From assembly GCF_009495745.1 (NCBI RefSeq), contig NZ_WIDQ01000004.1, positions 248,001 to 312,000 of the forward strand: DNA of 64,000 nt, given 5' to 3'. Below, in pieces: positions 8,843-18,748 of the stretch (positions within the stretch are counted from its first letter, which is position 1; every line of letters begins with the position of its first letter). Below the pieces are notes generated by a model. It saw only the letters and a list, made by a program, of their open reading frames with translations, made no database searches and was not told the DNA's origin. This DNA is from Niveispirillum sp. SYP-B3756. GTDB taxonomy: Bacteria > Pseudomonadota > Alphaproteobacteria > Azospirillales > Azospirillaceae. Both the position numbers and the translations under genes were made by a program.

Positions 8843-10906
8843 ATGAGCCTGATCAACCGTTTGCTGAAGAGCCCGGCGGCCGAGGCTGCTATCCGTCAAA
8901 ATCAGCCGGTTTCCCCCTCTGTGATTTCCCCTGTTCCGGTCTCGGCCCCTGTCCCGGCCGAGATGGTGCGCACGCTCCGCACCCGTTCCACCGCCTTGTC
9001 GGCGGATGATCTTGCGGCATTGCAGTTCGATGGTAAGGCCCCCGCCCTGGTGCTGGGCTTTGTTTCCCCGCATCTGGATTTCCGCGGCATCGCCGAGCGG
9101 GTCCGCCGTGCTGTTGCGGCCGAAACGAAGCTGATCCTGATGACGACGGCGGGGGAACTATGCTCCCAGGGTGGCCGGCTTTACAGTCCGGCCGACGGCG
9201 CCTGGGATGATATCGTGCTGCAATCCTTCGCCAGTGATCTGCTGGCGGCTGTGGATGTGCGCGCGGTGCCGTTGCACTGCCAGGACATCCGGGCCGGCAA
9301 GCCGACGCTGAGCCAGGATCAGCGGGTGGCGGCCATCGCGGCCGACCTGTCCGCCATTACCCCGCCCTTCGCGTTGGACAGCCGGGACAGCCTGGCGTTG
9401 ACCTTCATCGATGGTCTGTCGGCCAGCGAGAATTACCTGATGGAGGCTGTCTATCAGACCAGCCGCTTCCCTGTTCTGTTTCTGGGCGGCTCTGCCGGGG
9501 GCAAGCTGGATTTCCAGCATACCTGGCTTTATGACGGCAGCCGCGTGCTGGAAAACCATGCCGTCATCGCCTTTCTGAAACTGGCGCCGGGCAAGCGGTA
9601 TGGCGTGTTCAAGACGCAGAATTTCCGTCGCACCGGCATTTCCTTTTCGGTGCTGGATGCCGATCCGGTCGCTCGGACCGTCAGCAGCGTGATTGATGGC
9701 GACAGCTTGGCGGTACAGAGTTTTGCTGATGCGCTGTGCGGCGCGTTGAAATGCCGCCCGGCGGAACTGTCCGCCAAACTTTCCCGCTATACGTTTGCCA
9801 TCGAACTGGATGGCGAACTGTTTGTCCGCTCCGTTTCCGGTTTTGAAGAAGCGACCGGCAAGGCGCATTTTTATTGTGATGTCAGTGCCGGCGACCAGTT
9901 GCATCTGGTGGAAGGCACGGATTTTGTTGGACAGACGGAGCAGGATTTCCGCTCATTCCTGCGTGGCAAGCCCAAGCCACTGGGCGGCATCCTGAATGAC
10001 TGTATCCTGCGCCGGCTGAACAATGCCGGCGCCTTGGGACAGGTGCGGGTATTTGATGATGTAACAGTGGCAGGGTTTTCTACCTTTGGGGAATTACTGG
10101 GAATAAATATCAATCAAACCCTGTCAGCCGTCTTTTTTTTCGATAATGAGAAGGGTGATTTTCATGATGACATTGCTGACCGTTTCCCCATTCATTATGC
10201 CCGCTTCAAATCCTATTTCACCGAAACACGGCTGAATCGGCTGTCTATGCTGAACTGTATTCGCCAGAAGCTGATTCATAATCTGATTGTTCAGGTGGAA
10301 GCGATCACCGCCTTGAGCGGGCTGATGGAGAAAATGACGGCCTATGCCGACCATGTGGATGGCTGCATGTCGGCCATCCAGACCGGCCTGCATGGCCATG
10401 CAGCCACCTTTCAGGGGCAGGAAAAACGCAAGGCGGAGATGGAGGGGGAGTTTGCCCGCCTGGGGGAGGTGCTGCTGAATGTCGAAGGTGTGCTGCGGGT
10501 GATTGATGGAATTGCCGGCCAGACCAACCTGCTGGCCCTGAATGCCACCATCGAAGCGGCGCGGGCAGGGGAGGCCGGCAAGGGTTTCGCCGTGGTGGCG
10601 GCAGAGGTGCGCAAACTGGCCAATGATACCAAGGCGACGCTGGGCAATACCCAGGCGGCGATCAGTGATATCCACCATTCTGTCGGCGCGCTGGGCGCGC
10701 GTATTACCGAGACCGGCAGCACGCTGGACCAGATCGCTGGCAGCAATGTCAGCCTGCTGAACAATGTGGATCAGGTGATGCGCCAGGTGGATGCCGTGAA
10801 GCGCAATGTTGCCGAGGCGATTGGCAGCGTGCAGGCGCAAACCGGTATGTTGCAGCAGAACCGCCACTATATTGAGCAGTTGAAAATCCTGGACGCGATG
10901 GGGTGA
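8843..10906 (+). CDS. Soluble chemoreceptor with FIST sensor and MCP signalling domain
   Basis: The 687-residue protein joins a FIST_N/FIST_C sensor (about residues 55-400, with [12 protein letters not shown] and [10 protein letters not shown]-type segments) to a C-terminal chemoreceptor hairpin. The MCP tip motif ([19 protein letters not shown], then [15 protein letters not shown]) falls near residues 555-595. There is no membrane segment, so it should signal from the cytoplasm to CheA/CheW. FIST domains are predicted small-ligand sensors, and some (NosP) bind haem and sense nitric oxide. Which applies here is unknown. I chose the ATG at 8843 because ggggggact lies just upstream; the longer frame to 8735 is unsupported. 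No che genes are adjacent. Confidence 0.9.
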   Translation: MSLINRLLKSPAAEAAIRQNQPVSPSVISPVPVSAPVPAEMVRTLRTRSTALSADDLAALQFDGKAPALVLGFVSPHLDFRGIAERVRRAVAAETKLILMTTAGELCSQGGRLYSPADGAWDDIVLQSFASDLLAAVDVRAVPLHCQDIRAGKPTLSQDQRVAAIAADLSAITPPFALDSRDSLALTFIDGLSASENYLMEAVYQTSRFPVLFLGGSAGGKLDFQHTWLYDGSRVLENHAVIAFLKLAPGKRYGVFKTQNFRRTGISFSVLDADPVARTVSSVIDGDSLAVQSFADALCGALKCRPAELSAKLSRYTFAIELDGELFVRSVSGFEEATGKAHFYCDVSAGDQLHLVEGTDFVGQTEQDFRSFLRGKPKPLGGILNDCILRRLNNAGALGQVRVFDDVTVAGFSTFGELLGININQTLSAVFFFDNEKGDFHDDIADRFPIHYARFKSYFTETRLNRLSMLNCIRQKLIHNLIVQVEAITALSGLMEKMTAYADHVDGCMSAIQTGLHGHAATFQGQEKRKAEMEGEFARLGEVLLNVEGVLRVIDGIAGQTNLLALNATIEAARAGEAGKGFAVVAAEVRKLANDTKATLGNTQAAISDIHHSVGALGARITETGSTLDQIAGSNVSLLNNVDQVMRQVDAVKRNVAEAIGSVQAQTGMLQQNRHYIEQLKILDAMG

Positions 10907-10914
10907 CGCTCCCC

Positions 10915-11802
10915 CTACCGGTTGCCGCCCGGTGCGGCGGCCTGGGCGAGGCGCAGCAATCCAGCAGCCAGCCCCATGGCCTTTTCGGGTGACAGGGCCG
11001 CACCGTGATAGGCTTCCACCATGAAGGCTGGACCGGTTCGATCAGATGTCCCCGGCAGGCTATAGCCATAGCGGCTGACAGGCTTGTCGTGCCAGGTTTG
11101 GCCCTCATCGCTGTTCGCCTGCATGAATTTGCCGAACAGGCCGTGCAGCATGGTGTCGTTGAGCTTTACCGCCTTGGCCGAATTATCCAGCATATTCAGC
11201 AGGCTGGCCACCGCCGTGGGGGGATGTTGTGCCGCCAGACCTTTCCACTGCGCTGGATCAACCAAGATATGCTGCTCCCCGCCGCCTTCCTCTGCGGGGA
11301 GCATAATTGTGATGATGCCCACGTCGGTATCGCCCCTCGCTGCGTTCTCAGAAAGGGGGGAAGCCGATTTTCCGCTGGCTGCCTCTTCCAGCAACAGGCT
11401 GCGCGGCTTTTCCGGCGGCAGAATGCCCTGGGTCGCTGCCGCCTGTCGCACCATGTCCAGGGCAGAGCCGCTGAGGCCGCCAACCCGCGCCGGCTTGCCA
11501 TCCCGGCCCAATATCTCGCTGGCAAAGTCGAACAGCCGCCGATGATAGGTGGCCAGCGATTCATGATATTCCGTGACTTCCATGTGGTTATAGTCAGCCA
11601 TCCATTCCATGCCCGGAACCAGGGCCAGATTGACCGGCTTCATCCCCAGATCGCCATAGCGGGAGACAGGAATGGGTGCCGGCTTTATCCCGGCCGATAT
11701 CTCTTCACCGTCGCCGGGCAGGGCAAAGCCGCTGCTATCCTTGTCGCGCAGGCTGGTGCGGTCGGTGGGGGGTGTGGTGGTGCTGACAGTGGAAACCGAC
11801 AT
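10915..11802 (-). CDS. Protein of unknown function
   Basis: This 295-residue protein is not recognised. It has a Ser/Thr-rich, probably disordered N-terminus (about residues 1-45), then mixed helical segments, without a signal peptide or membrane helix. The stretch ISRYGDLGMKP-like 'VSRYGD' near residue 47 is echoed by 'VSRYGYSLPG' near 241, a short internal repetition. It ends eight bases from the stop of the convergently transcribed FIST chemoreceptor. Flagellar hook-length-like or secreted structural roles cannot be excluded, but nothing supports them specifically. Confidence 0.55.
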   Translation of the reverse strand: MSVSTVSTTTPPTDRTSLRDKDSSGFALPGDGEEISAGIKPAPIPVSRYGDLGMKPVNLALVPGMEWMADYNHMEVTEYHESLATYHRRLFDFASEILGRDGKPARVGGLSGSALDMVRQAAATQGILPPEKPRSLLLEEAASGKSASPLSENAARGDTDVGIITIMLPAEEGGGEQHILVDPAQWKGLAAQHPPTAVASLLNMLDNSAKAVKLNDTMLHGLFGKFMQANSDEGQTWHDKPVSRYGYSLPGTSDRTGPAFMVEAYHGAALSPEKAMGLAAGLLRLAQAAAPGGNR

Positions 11803-11941
11803 GGCGTGACTCTCCCCCTCTGGGGATGGTTAACGGGCATTCGGTTCCGGGCTGTTCCAGCCATTGGGTGCACGATAAGGGATTTAATCCAAAAACGCGA
11901 GTCTTGGATGGGGTCTGTCCATCCAACGGAGCGTCTGTTGC

Positions 11942-12784
11942 TCAGTGGCCTCCCCCCAACCCCACCCAATCGCTGATGTCGAAATAGACCAGCACCTTCT
12001 GCTGGTGCTCATTCACCAGGGTCAGCACATCATAATGTTTGCCTTCCTGTTCGATCAGGGCTTGGCTCTCCCGCTTCCAGCCGGGGAACAGGGGGCCGAT
12101 GGTGCGGTATTCCAGCGGCACCCCTTCCTTGCTGCTGGCGAATTTGCCCTTGAAGCGGATGGCGTTGGCAAAATCATCGCCGGTGCCGCTGCCGGCGGGG
12201 ATGACGCCATCCTCCCGCATCGCCAGCAATTGCTGTTCATAGGCGCGGCGCGCGTTGGCCTGTCCGGCCCGGCGGGCAATGTTGAACCAGTAGGGGGCCT
12301 GTCGCAGGCTGGATTCACCCGACGCCGGTAACAGGCTGGGGGCGGGGGTGAAGCCGCTGGCCACCAGTCCCAGCAGGAAGGCCGCGTCCGGATAGCCCTG
12401 TTGTGCCAGCGGCAATATCAGCTGGGCCGCCTTCTGTGGATCGGCCCGGCCATCGCGGCTGGTCAGATGGACCAGCCCCAGCCGGTAGCGGCCTGTCGGG
12501 CTGCCCAGATCGGCCGCCTGTTGGAACAGGGCGAAGGCCCGGCTTTCATCCGTTGCCACACCATCACCCCGAAGATATTTCCGGCCCTCTGCCACCAGGG
12601 CGACCGTAGCGGGTGGTTCTGCCGGCAGAATGATCGGGCCGCTTTCCGGCACCTGGGCAATGAGGGCGGGGGCGGATGGCGTGGCGGCCGCTTGCGGGGC
12701 GGCTGTTGGTGGGCGGGCGGCGCAGGCCCCCAGCAACAGGCAGCCCAACAGCGCGGGGATGGGAAGCAGGCGGCAGGAAGGCAT
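11942..12784 (-). CDS. Lipoprotein with Sel1-like repeats
   Basis: The 280-residue protein starts with a lipoprotein signal (PALLGCLLLGAC, lipobox cysteine at about residue 21), so it should be lipid-anchored in the envelope. Sel1-like repeats follow: GRKYLRGDGVATDESRAFA, LFQQAADLGSPTGRYRLG, and AAQLILPLAQQGYPDAAFLLG, each with the typical A-A-x-x-G spacing. The last third (about 200-280) is a separate beta-rich domain ending VLVYFDISDWVGLGGGH. Sel1 repeats serve protein contacts. The partner is unknown. It is a monocistronic minus-strand gene upstream of the 295-residue unknown protein. Confidence 0.82.
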   Translation of the reverse strand: MPSCRLLPIPALLGCLLLGACAARPPTAAPQAAATPSAPALIAQVPESGPIILPAEPPATVALVAEGRKYLRGDGVATDESRAFALFQQAADLGSPTGRYRLGLVHLTSRDGRADPQKAAQLILPLAQQGYPDAAFLLGLVASGFTPAPSLLPASGESSLRQAPYWFNIARRAGQANARRAYEQQLLAMREDGVIPAGSGTGDDFANAIRFKGKFASSKEGVPLEYRTIGPLFPGWKRESQALIEQEGKHYDVLTLVNEHQQKVLVYFDISDWVGLGGGH

Positions 12785-12885
12785 GGATCATCCCGTCTCA
12801 GATTTAACTTGGATCATCAGGTTGCAGGGGGTGGCTGTCAAACAGCCATTATCGTGTGATTGCCTCCCCCAAACGAAGTAGCTCA

Positions 12886-12924
12886 CACCAAGTTGCGATG
12901 AGGTGAACTCATCGCAACTTGGTG
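12886..12924. repeat. Perfect 17-bp inverted repeat
   Basis: caccaagttgcgatgag and its exact complement are separated by five bases (gtgaa). The structure is directly followed by another inverted repeat, tgcggcgg / ccgccgca (12923-12930 and 12937-12944). There is no T-run, so it is not an ordinary terminator. It may form a stable RNA hairpin or be a binding site. Confidence 0.8.
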
Positions 12925-13123
12925 CGGCGGCGACTGCCGCCGCACGGCGCGTGCCGCGTGAAGCCAGGCCAACGGATGTTGGCGCCAGTGATCAAGGTAA
13001 CTCAGTATCAATTGGCGCCATGTAAAGGGGCAGGGTCAGTTTTTCAACTATCTCCCGCCCCGCAAGCTTGCCGGTCGGCTTTTGGGTTCGCCCATAAATT
13101 TATGACGCTTTTCCAGTTACTTA

Positions 13124-13154
13124 ACCGTCATTCCTGCCTTTGCGAGAATGACGG
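13124..13154. repeat. Collapsed palindromic repeat, family B copy 1
   Basis: accgtcattcctgcc...gagaatgacgg is a short, slightly diverged version of the family B palindrome seen in full at 31789-31863 and 45539-45613. The shared leading bases (ttaaccgtcattcc) and the trailing ttccggacagacac further right suggest the same element with its centre lost. Confidence 0.7.
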
Positions 13155-13353
13155 CGGTGAGATGGTGTGGTTGCAAAAAGCACCATAACTTTCCGGACAG
13201 ACACTTACCTTCCCGTCCTGTTGGCATGATCGTCGTGACGATATTTCAAGCGCTTGCCGAAATTTATGTGTTAATAGATTTACTATATGAATTATCTATT
13301 AATAATTTAATGCAATTTATCAGAATTTATCAGAATTTAACTTAAAGTAGGTT

Positions 13354-13382
13354 TTGACATAGCTTTATAAATTCATAACAAT
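13354..13382 (+). promoter_or_regulatory. Likely sigma-70 promoter of the inclusion-body gene
   Basis: A perfect TTGACA (13354-13359) is followed 17 bases later by AACAAT (13377-13382), four of six matches to the -10 consensus, inside AT-rich DNA. This predicts a start near 13390 and an untranslated leader of about 80 bases. Confidence 0.6.
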
Positions 13383-13400
13383 AAACGCGTAAGTTGAAAA

Positions 13401-13424
13401 TCACACAAACCTGAAATTGTGTGA
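13401..13424 (+). promoter_or_regulatory. Inverted repeat in the leader of the inclusion-body gene
   Basis: tcacacaa and ttgtgtga are separated by eight bases just downstream of the predicted transcription start. The half-sites look like a regulator-binding dyad. A weak RNA hairpin is the alternative. Confidence 0.5.
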
Positions 13425-13471
13425 TGGTTGAGATTGTTTCCTAAACGAAATCTGCAACGAGGAGAGCAGCG

Positions 13472-13990
13472 ATGAGCACGATTGATATCGATGTCGTTAT
13501 CGACACCCAGGCAGTACAAGGGCTTGCTTTGAACCCGAACAACAGCAGCTCTAACCCCCTCCCAATCGGTCACAATTATGCATACATGATCACGCAACCT
13601 AAATACACCATTTCTGGTCAGGCAACTGGTGATCTTACCATCAGGGCTCAGGAAGATGATGTCGTTCGCTGGTGGACGGTCTCCCTTTACGCTGATCAGC
13701 GTGTATATGCTATCGTTTACAACATCACAAAGATTTATTCTACTGATCCGACAGTTATCACTGACTTCATATACTCTACACACGCTCAGTCTATTCCAAT
13801 CCCGAACGCCGGCAATTTCACTCAGTATACGATGAAAAATGAGGATGTTTCATATATTCAAGCAAATGTGGAAGCCACGGGATCGGAATCCTACGGCGTC
13901 AGTTTCTACTTGGTGCAAATCAATGCGGACGGCAGCAATTCTGTAGTTGGATACTACAACTGGGATCCGAAAATTACTGTCAATAATTGA
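13472..13990 (+). CDS. AidA/PixA-family inclusion body protein
   Basis: The 172-residue protein matches the AidA/PixA family: MSTIDIDVVIDT start, IGHNYAYMITQ, the SGQATGDLTIRAQEDDVVRWWTVSL core cut short here, and a closing GVSFYLVQI...YYNWDPKITV. Family members form intracellular crystalline inclusions in Xenorhabdus (PixA) or are quorum-regulated in Ralstonia/Burkholderia (AidA). Their biochemical role is unknown. No signal peptide is present. A strong ribosome site (gaggag, 13459-13464) precedes the ATG. The gene has its own promoter and terminator, and both gene and upstream DNA are much more AT-rich than the neighbours, so it was probably acquired horizontally. Confidence 0.88.
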   Translation: MSTIDIDVVIDTQAVQGLALNPNNSSSNPLPIGHNYAYMITQPKYTISGQATGDLTIRAQEDDVVRWWTVSLYADQRVYAIVYNITKIYSTDPTVITDFIYSTHAQSIPIPNAGNFTQYTMKNEDVSYIQANVEATGSESYGVSFYLVQINADGSNSVVGYYNWDPKITVNN

Positions 13991-14008
13991 CAATATTTCT
14001 CTTCTTTT

Positions 14009-14041
14009 GGGGCCGGGAGTTAATCCTGGCCCCGATTTTTA
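14009..14041 (+). terminator. Strong terminator of the inclusion-body gene
   Basis: ggggccggga (14009-14018) pairs exactly with tcctggcccc (14024-14033) around a 5-base loop, followed by gattttta. It overlaps the 3' end of the convergent transporter gene. Confidence 0.85.
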
Positions 14042-15022
14042 TATAATCCCAATCTCTCCTGTCCGCAGGCAGGCCACGGCATGGCCGGGGCTGGCCGGGG
14101 TCAGGATCGGCCGTTCCTGTGCGCAAAGCGGGGTCGCATGCGGGCAGCGGGTGCGGAAGACGCAGCCACTGGGCGGGTGGATCGGGCTGGGGATGTCGCC
14201 CTTCAGGATGATCTTTTCCCGCCGCCGGTCCAAATCCAGCGATGGCACGGCCGACAACAGGGCGCGGGTATAGGGGTGGCGGGGATTGGCATACAGATCG
14301 GCGGTGTTGGCCGTCTCCATGATCCGGCCCATATACATCACCACGATGCGGTCGCAGGCATGTTCCACCACGGCCAGATCGTGGGAAATGAACAGCATGG
14401 TCAGGCCCAGATCGGCCTGCAAATCCTGCAGCAGGTTCAAGACCTGCGCCTGGATGGAGACATCAAGCGCCGAGACCGGTTCATCGGCGACGATGAAATC
14501 CGGCTTCACCGCCAGCGCGCGGGCAATGCCGATGCGCTGGCGCTGCCCGCCGGAAAATTCATGCGGATAACGCTTCATCGCCTCGGGTGTCAGCCCCACC
14601 ATCCCCAGCAGTTCGGCGATGCGGTCGCGTCGTTCGGCACGCGGCACCAGCCGGTGGATGGAAAGCGGTTCAGCGAGGATGCCTTCAATATTCTTGCGCG
14701 GGTCCAGGCTGGCGAACGGGTCTTGAAAGATCAACTGCATCCGCCGGCGATAGGCCTGAAAGGCGGACGGTTTCAGTGTCAGAATATCGGTGCCGTCAAA
14801 AGTCACGGCGCCGGATGTCGGTTGCGTTAGCCGCAGGATGGACCGGCCCACCGTCGTCTTGCCGGAACCGGATTCCCCCACCAGCCCGACCATCTCACCC
14901 CGGCGGATGGAAAAGCTGACCTGATCCACCGCATGAACCTTGGCCTTCGGCCGGCCCAGCAGATTGCTGCCGACGGGAAAGGTCGTCGTCAGGTTACGCA
15001 CATCCAGCAAGGGCGCGGTCAT
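14039..15022 (-). CDS. Dipeptide/oligopeptide ABC transporter ATP-binding protein (DppF-type)
   Basis: The 327-residue ATPase has Walker [10 protein letters not shown], the Q-loop ([12 protein letters not shown]), signature [14 protein letters not shown] and Walker [13 protein letters not shown]. It ends with the oligopeptide-specific C-terminal region ([12 protein letters not shown]). It powers peptide import together with the DppD-type ATPase upstream and the permeases at 20301-22096. Its start overlaps the DppD stop by four bases (ATGA), so the two are coupled. The upstream in-frame extension to 15103 lies inside the DppD coding region and is rejected. Confidence 0.93.
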   Translation of the reverse strand: MTAPLLDVRNLTTTFPVGSNLLGRPKAKVHAVDQVSFSIRRGEMVGLVGESGSGKTTVGRSILRLTQPTSGAVTFDGTDILTLKPSAFQAYRRRMQLIFQDPFASLDPRKNIEGILAEPLSIHRLVPRAERRDRIAELLGMVGLTPEAMKRYPHEFSGGQRQRIGIARALAVKPDFIVADEPVSALDVSIQAQVLNLLQDLQADLGLTMLFISHDLAVVEHACDRIVVMYMGRIMETANTADLYANPRHPYTRALLSAVPSLDLDRRREKIILKGDIPSPIHPPSGCVFRTRCPHATPLCAQERPILTPASPGHAVACLRTGEIGII

Positions 15023-16044
15023 GGCAGCTGCTCCTTCCAGCGCAGGCACCGCACCTGATGGTCGGCCGTAACCGCCTCCAGCGGTGGCATGGCGGCGGTG
15101 CAAGCATCGGTGGCCGACGCGCAGCGGCTGGCAAAGGCGCAGCCCGGCGGCAGGCTGCGCGGGTCCGGCACATTGCCGGGGATGGCCTGCAGCCGCAGCC
15201 GCCCGCGTGCATCACGGAAGCGGAAGGGCGATCCCGGCACGCTGGCCATCAGCCCACGCGTATAGGGGTGCAGCGGGGTACGGAATACCTGGGCAATGGG
15301 GCCAGATTCCACCACCCGCCCGCCATACATCACCACCACCCGGTCGGCCATTTCCGCCACCACACCCAGATTATGGGTGATGAACAGGATGGCCATGCCG
15401 ATTTCCCGCTGTAACTGGCGCATCAGTTCCAGGATTTGCGCCTGGATGGTGACATCCAGGGCCGTCGTCGGCTCATCCGCGATCAGCAGCAGCGGGCGGC
15501 AGGCCAGCGCCATGGCGATCATCACCCGCTGGCGCATCCCACCCGACATCTGGTGCGGATGATCCTTGGCGCGTGTGGCGGATGCTGGAATTCCCACCAA
15601 TTCCAGCATCCGCACCGCCTCCGCCCACGCCTGTTTCCGGCCCAGATTGCGATGCAGGGCAATGGCCTCAGCAATCTGGTCCCCCACCGGATAGACGGGG
15701 TTGAGGGAGGTCATCGGCTCTTGAAAAATCATCGAGATTTCATTGCCGCGCAGGCTGCGCATGGTCGCCGCATCGGCAGTGACCAGATCGCGCGCACCTC
15801 CGTCGCGGCCCCGGAACAGGATCGATCCCCCCATGATCTTTCCTGCCGGGGCCGCAATCAGGCGCATCACCGAAAGGCTGGTGACGCTTTTGCCTGATCC
15901 GCTTTCGCCCACAATGGCCACGGTTTCACCGGGCCGGGCGGAAAAACTGACACCATCCACCGACCGCACCAGCCCGCGTTCGGTATCGAACCAGGTTTGC
16001 AGGTCACGAACCTCCAGAACCGGTGGGGCTTCGATGCGGATCAT
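15019..16044 (-). CDS. Dipeptide/oligopeptide ABC transporter ATP-binding protein (DppD-type)
   Basis: The 341-residue ATPase carries Walker [10 protein letters not shown]-loop [12 protein letters not shown], signature [15 protein letters not shown], Walker [13 protein letters not shown] and the C-terminal oligopeptide-transporter extension with cysteines ([15 protein letters not shown]). It sits between the M81 peptidase gene, whose stop shares one base with this start, and the DppF-type gene. This minus-strand arm encodes both ATPases of the peptide importer whose binding protein and permeases are on the divergent arm. Confidence 0.94.
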   Translation of the reverse strand: MIRIEAPPVLEVRDLQTWFDTERGLVRSVDGVSFSARPGETVAIVGESGSGKSVTSLSVMRLIAAPAGKIMGGSILFRGRDGGARDLVTADAATMRSLRGNEISMIFQEPMTSLNPVYPVGDQIAEAIALHRNLGRKQAWAEAVRMLELVGIPASATRAKDHPHQMSGGMRQRVMIAMALACRPLLLIADEPTTALDVTIQAQILELMRQLQREIGMAILFITHNLGVVAEMADRVVVMYGGRVVESGPIAQVFRTPLHPYTRGLMASVPGSPFRFRDARGRLRLQAIPGNVPDPRSLPPGCAFASRCASATDACTAAMPPLEAVTADHQVRCLRWKEQLP

Positions 16045-17477
16045 CAGCGCGACCGGGCCGAGGGCGTGGCCACGGGCGTGAAGCTGAAATCACGGTCCCA
16101 CGGATAGGTTGGTGTCACTTTACGGGTGCGGGCCAGCCGCTCCACGAACTGGTCCACCACGCCGGGCGACAGCGCCATCAGCGCCGGGTTGGCGATGGGG
16201 GCCAGTTCGGGCGACAGATAGCCCGATTTGACGACGACGATCTTCGCGGCCAAGGGGTCCAGCCCCAGGCGGGTGAAGTCGGCGATATTGTGATAGGGGC
16301 GGCGGCGGGCGGCCAGCACCAGGGTGATGCCGCCCAGCGTCAGCACCGCTTCGCGTTCCGCCGGCACCTCATGCCCGATCAGGCGGGTGACATAGGCGCT
16401 CACCACCACGCGCGGGCTGGCGGGGTCCAGTGTGGCACCCACCGTGACCCGGATTTCCGCCCCTTCGCCAGCGGCAAAGGCCACTTCCAGGGCCGGCAGG
16501 TCGGTGATGGCGGCGATGATCACCCCATCCGCCCCCCTGCGGATCAGTTCGCCCAGCACATCCGCCCGGTCGCCCACCCCGCCACCGGTGGGATTGTCGC
16601 CGCTATCGGCCAGCACCACCGGATGGGTTTGGCTGGCAATGGCCTGGGCGACGCATTCTTCAATGCTGCCGGTATCGGTACCGAAAACGAACTGGTCGCG
16701 CGCCTCCCAATAGGCCTGGGCGATGCGCTTGGCCTCCCGCTCCAGCACGGCGCGGTCGGTGCCGGTCAGGATGGCGGCCGCCGTGGCGCGCGGCTCATCC
16801 GCCCAGACATAGCCCACCATCAGGGAGGCATCCCAGACGCCGGGAATGGCGTCGATCGCCGGCAACATGGCATAAAGGCTCTTGGCCGGTTCATCGACGG
16901 TGGAGGTGCGTTCGCCCGGCAGCACCACCGGGACCGGCGCCCACAGCAGGATGGGCTTCACCCCGGTTTCCAGGCTGCGTACCAGCATGGTGACGGCACG
17001 GCGCATCGTCTCTTCCACATCAATATGCGGGGCGGTGCGATAGGTGGAATACATGTCGATCGCATCGATAATCCGCTGCGAGACATTGCCATGCAGGTCA
17101 TAGCTGACCGTGATGGGGCAATCGGGGCCAACCAGGGCGCGGGCAGCGCTGATCCAGTCCCCTTCCGCATCCTCCATCCCTTCCACGAACATGGCGCCAT
17201 GCATCGCCAGATACAGGCCGTCGATGGGCAGGGTGGCCGCCAGCCGTTCCAGGAACTCGGCCTTAAATGCCTCATAGGTTTCCCGCGCCACGGGGCCGCC
17301 GGCAATGGCGCGGGCATGGATGGTGGGCAGGAACTGCGCCGGATAATCTTGCAGGAAGGTAAAGCGGGGGGCCGCCAGCAGGGCGTCGCCACGCACGATC
17401 ATAAAATCCTGCGCCCGGTTCAGCACGGGGTTGTAGGTCGAACATTCGATATGGATGCCGCCGACAGCGATGCGCAT
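16044..17477 (-). CDS. M81 family metallopeptidase (MlrC-like)
   Basis: The 477-residue protein starts [17 protein letters not shown], typical of the M81 (microcystinase C) family. It shows the expected conserved segments [30 protein letters not shown] (the D-x-H pair usually binding zinc) and [17 protein letters not shown]. MlrC cleaves linear microcystin and the tetrapeptide product; relatives with transporter genes probably cut other unusual peptides. The start at 17477 is chosen because the conserved family N-terminus begins there; the frame upstream runs into the regulator gene. Between ROK regulator and transporter ATPases, it probably processes the imported peptide in the cytoplasm. 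Confidence 0.9.
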   Translation of the reverse strand: MRIAVGGIHIECSTYNPVLNRAQDFMIVRGDALLAAPRFTFLQDYPAQFLPTIHARAIAGGPVARETYEAFKAEFLERLAATLPIDGLYLAMHGAMFVEGMEDAEGDWISAARALVGPDCPITVSYDLHGNVSQRIIDAIDMYSTYRTAPHIDVEETMRRAVTMLVRSLETGVKPILLWAPVPVVLPGERTSTVDEPAKSLYAMLPAIDAIPGVWDASLMVGYVWADEPRATAAAILTGTDRAVLEREAKRIAQAYWEARDQFVFGTDTGSIEECVAQAIASQTHPVVLADSGDNPTGGGVGDRADVLGELIRRGADGVIIAAITDLPALEVAFAAGEGAEIRVTVGATLDPASPRVVVSAYVTRLIGHEVPAEREAVLTLGGITLVLAARRRPYHNIADFTRLGLDPLAAKIVVVKSGYLSPELAPIANPALMALSPGVVDQFVERLARTRKVTPTYPWDRDFSFTPVATPSARSR

Positions 17478-17490
17478 GGTCCGGGTGCCT

Positions 17491-18657
17491 CTATTGGAAG
17501 AAATCGGGATCGTGGAAGAATTTGTGCGCCACCAGACCGGCCGCCCCGCGCGCCCAATGGTCGGGCTGGGTGCGGACGATGTGGATGGGGGTCTGCCCGG
17601 CCGACAGTGGCAGCACATGGGCATCAATGGCCTGCCGCATGGCCCGGCCGATCAACCCATCCAGCGGGGCCTCCTCCTGGGTGATCAGGATCAGTTCGGG
17701 ATCGTTGATCTGGATGATATGGGCAATGGCCAGCCCCAGCGCCTCACCGGCATGGTGCAGGATGCGCACGGCGCGGGCTTCCCCGGTGGCGGCTAGGGCT
17801 TCCAGCTCCGCCACGCTTTGGCAGGGTAGGCCAGATGAAGCCGCTTCGCCCAGAATGGCACTGACCGAGGCGATGGTATCCAGGCAACCGCGCTTGCCGC
17901 AGCGACAGGGGCGACCGCCGATTTCAATCGTGCAATGGGCAATTTCACCGGCCCCGCCCCGACGGCCCCGGTAAAGCTGCCCGTCAATCACATGGGCCGA
18001 CCCGATGCCGGCCCCGACGGAGACCAGACAGAAGGACCGCACATCGCGGGCGGCCCCATAAAGATGCTGGCTGATCGCCACGGCCTTGGCATCATTTTCC
18101 ATATAGGTGGGCAGGCTAGTCGCCCCTTCTACCATGGCGGACAGGGGCACATCCTGCCAGCCCAGCAGGGTGGATTGCAGGCAGGCGCCCTGCGATGGGT
18201 CCACCAGACCGGAGAGCGTGACGCCGATGCCGGCCAACTGGTCCCGTTGCACCGGCTTGCCATCCAGCAACAGGCCGATGCCCGCCGCCACATCCCGCGC
18301 CACGGCCAGCGGTTCGCGTGACCGGGGCAGCGAGGCCTGGGCCAGGATGTCGCCATTCAGGTCGGTCAGCACCATCATCATCGGATCGTCGATCAGCGAC
18401 ACGCCGACGAAATAGGCACAGGCCGGGTTGATGCCCAGCAGGATGGAAGGGCGGCCCAGGCCGCGCACAATCTCCGTCTCCCGCAGGATGCCGTCCTGAA
18501 TCAGGTCGCGCACCAGCGTCGTCATCGCCGCCTTGCTGAGATCCAGCCGTTCGGCCAGATCGCTGCGGCTGAGCGGCCCGCCTTCCGCGATGGTGCGCAG
18601 GGCCTGACGTTGGGTGGGATTGAGCATCGGGGAGGTGGGCCTGAGTGTTAAGTTCAA
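17491..18657 (-). CDS. ROK-family transcriptional regulator
   Basis: The 388-residue protein joins an N-terminal winged helix (TIAEGGPLSRSDLAERLDLSKAAMTTLV, cut in parts) to a ROK sugar-kinase-like domain. The domain has VSVGAGIGSAHVI and the zinc motif HCTIEIGGRPCRCGKRGC. Such NagC/XylR-type proteins repress sugar or amino-sugar genes and release DNA on binding the inducer. The start is a TTG at 18657, or the ATG at 18627 that directly precedes LNPTQRQALR. It heads the minus-strand arm and is placed to control both arms from the spacer at 18658-18748. Confidence 0.9.
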   Translation of the reverse strand: MNLTLRPTSPMLNPTQRQALRTIAEGGPLSRSDLAERLDLSKAAMTTLVRDLIQDGILRETEIVRGLGRPSILLGINPACAYFVGVSLIDDPMMMVLTDLNGDILAQASLPRSREPLAVARDVAAGIGLLLDGKPVQRDQLAGIGVTLSGLVDPSQGACLQSTLLGWQDVPLSAMVEGATSLPTYMENDAKAVAISQHLYGAARDVRSFCLVSVGAGIGSAHVIDGQLYRGRRGGAGEIAHCTIEIGGRPCRCGKRGCLDTIASVSAILGEAASSGLPCQSVAELEALAATGEARAVRILHHAGEALGLAIAHIIQINDPELILITQEEAPLDGLIGRAMRQAIDAHVLPLSAGQTPIHIVRTQPDHWARGAAGLVAHKFFHDPDFFQ

Positions 18658-18748
18658 TTTCTAAATTTATTACGCATAATTAGTTCAAAAGTGAAGAGGC
18701 TTTTGGTAGGGTTGGTAAAGTTTGCTGTTGGGCAGGGGTTTCAAGCCG

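Larger units (their letters stand above)
12785..13471. other. 687-base gap with hairpins, a repeat and an AT-rich promoter region
   Basis: From left to right the gap holds a perfect 17-bp hairpin (12886-12924) and a second GC hairpin (12923-12944). A collapsed family B repeat (13124-13154) follows, then a repeat-end-like stretch ttccggacagacac (13191-13204) and strongly AT-rich DNA (13210-13400) containing the promoter of the inclusion-body gene. I see no gene in it. Confidence 0.7.

Noticed and set aside
16044-17477. Calling the M81 protein a microcystin-degrading enzyme outright
   Set aside because: The mlrA, mlrB and mlrD genes are not seen and the family is wider than microcystinases.
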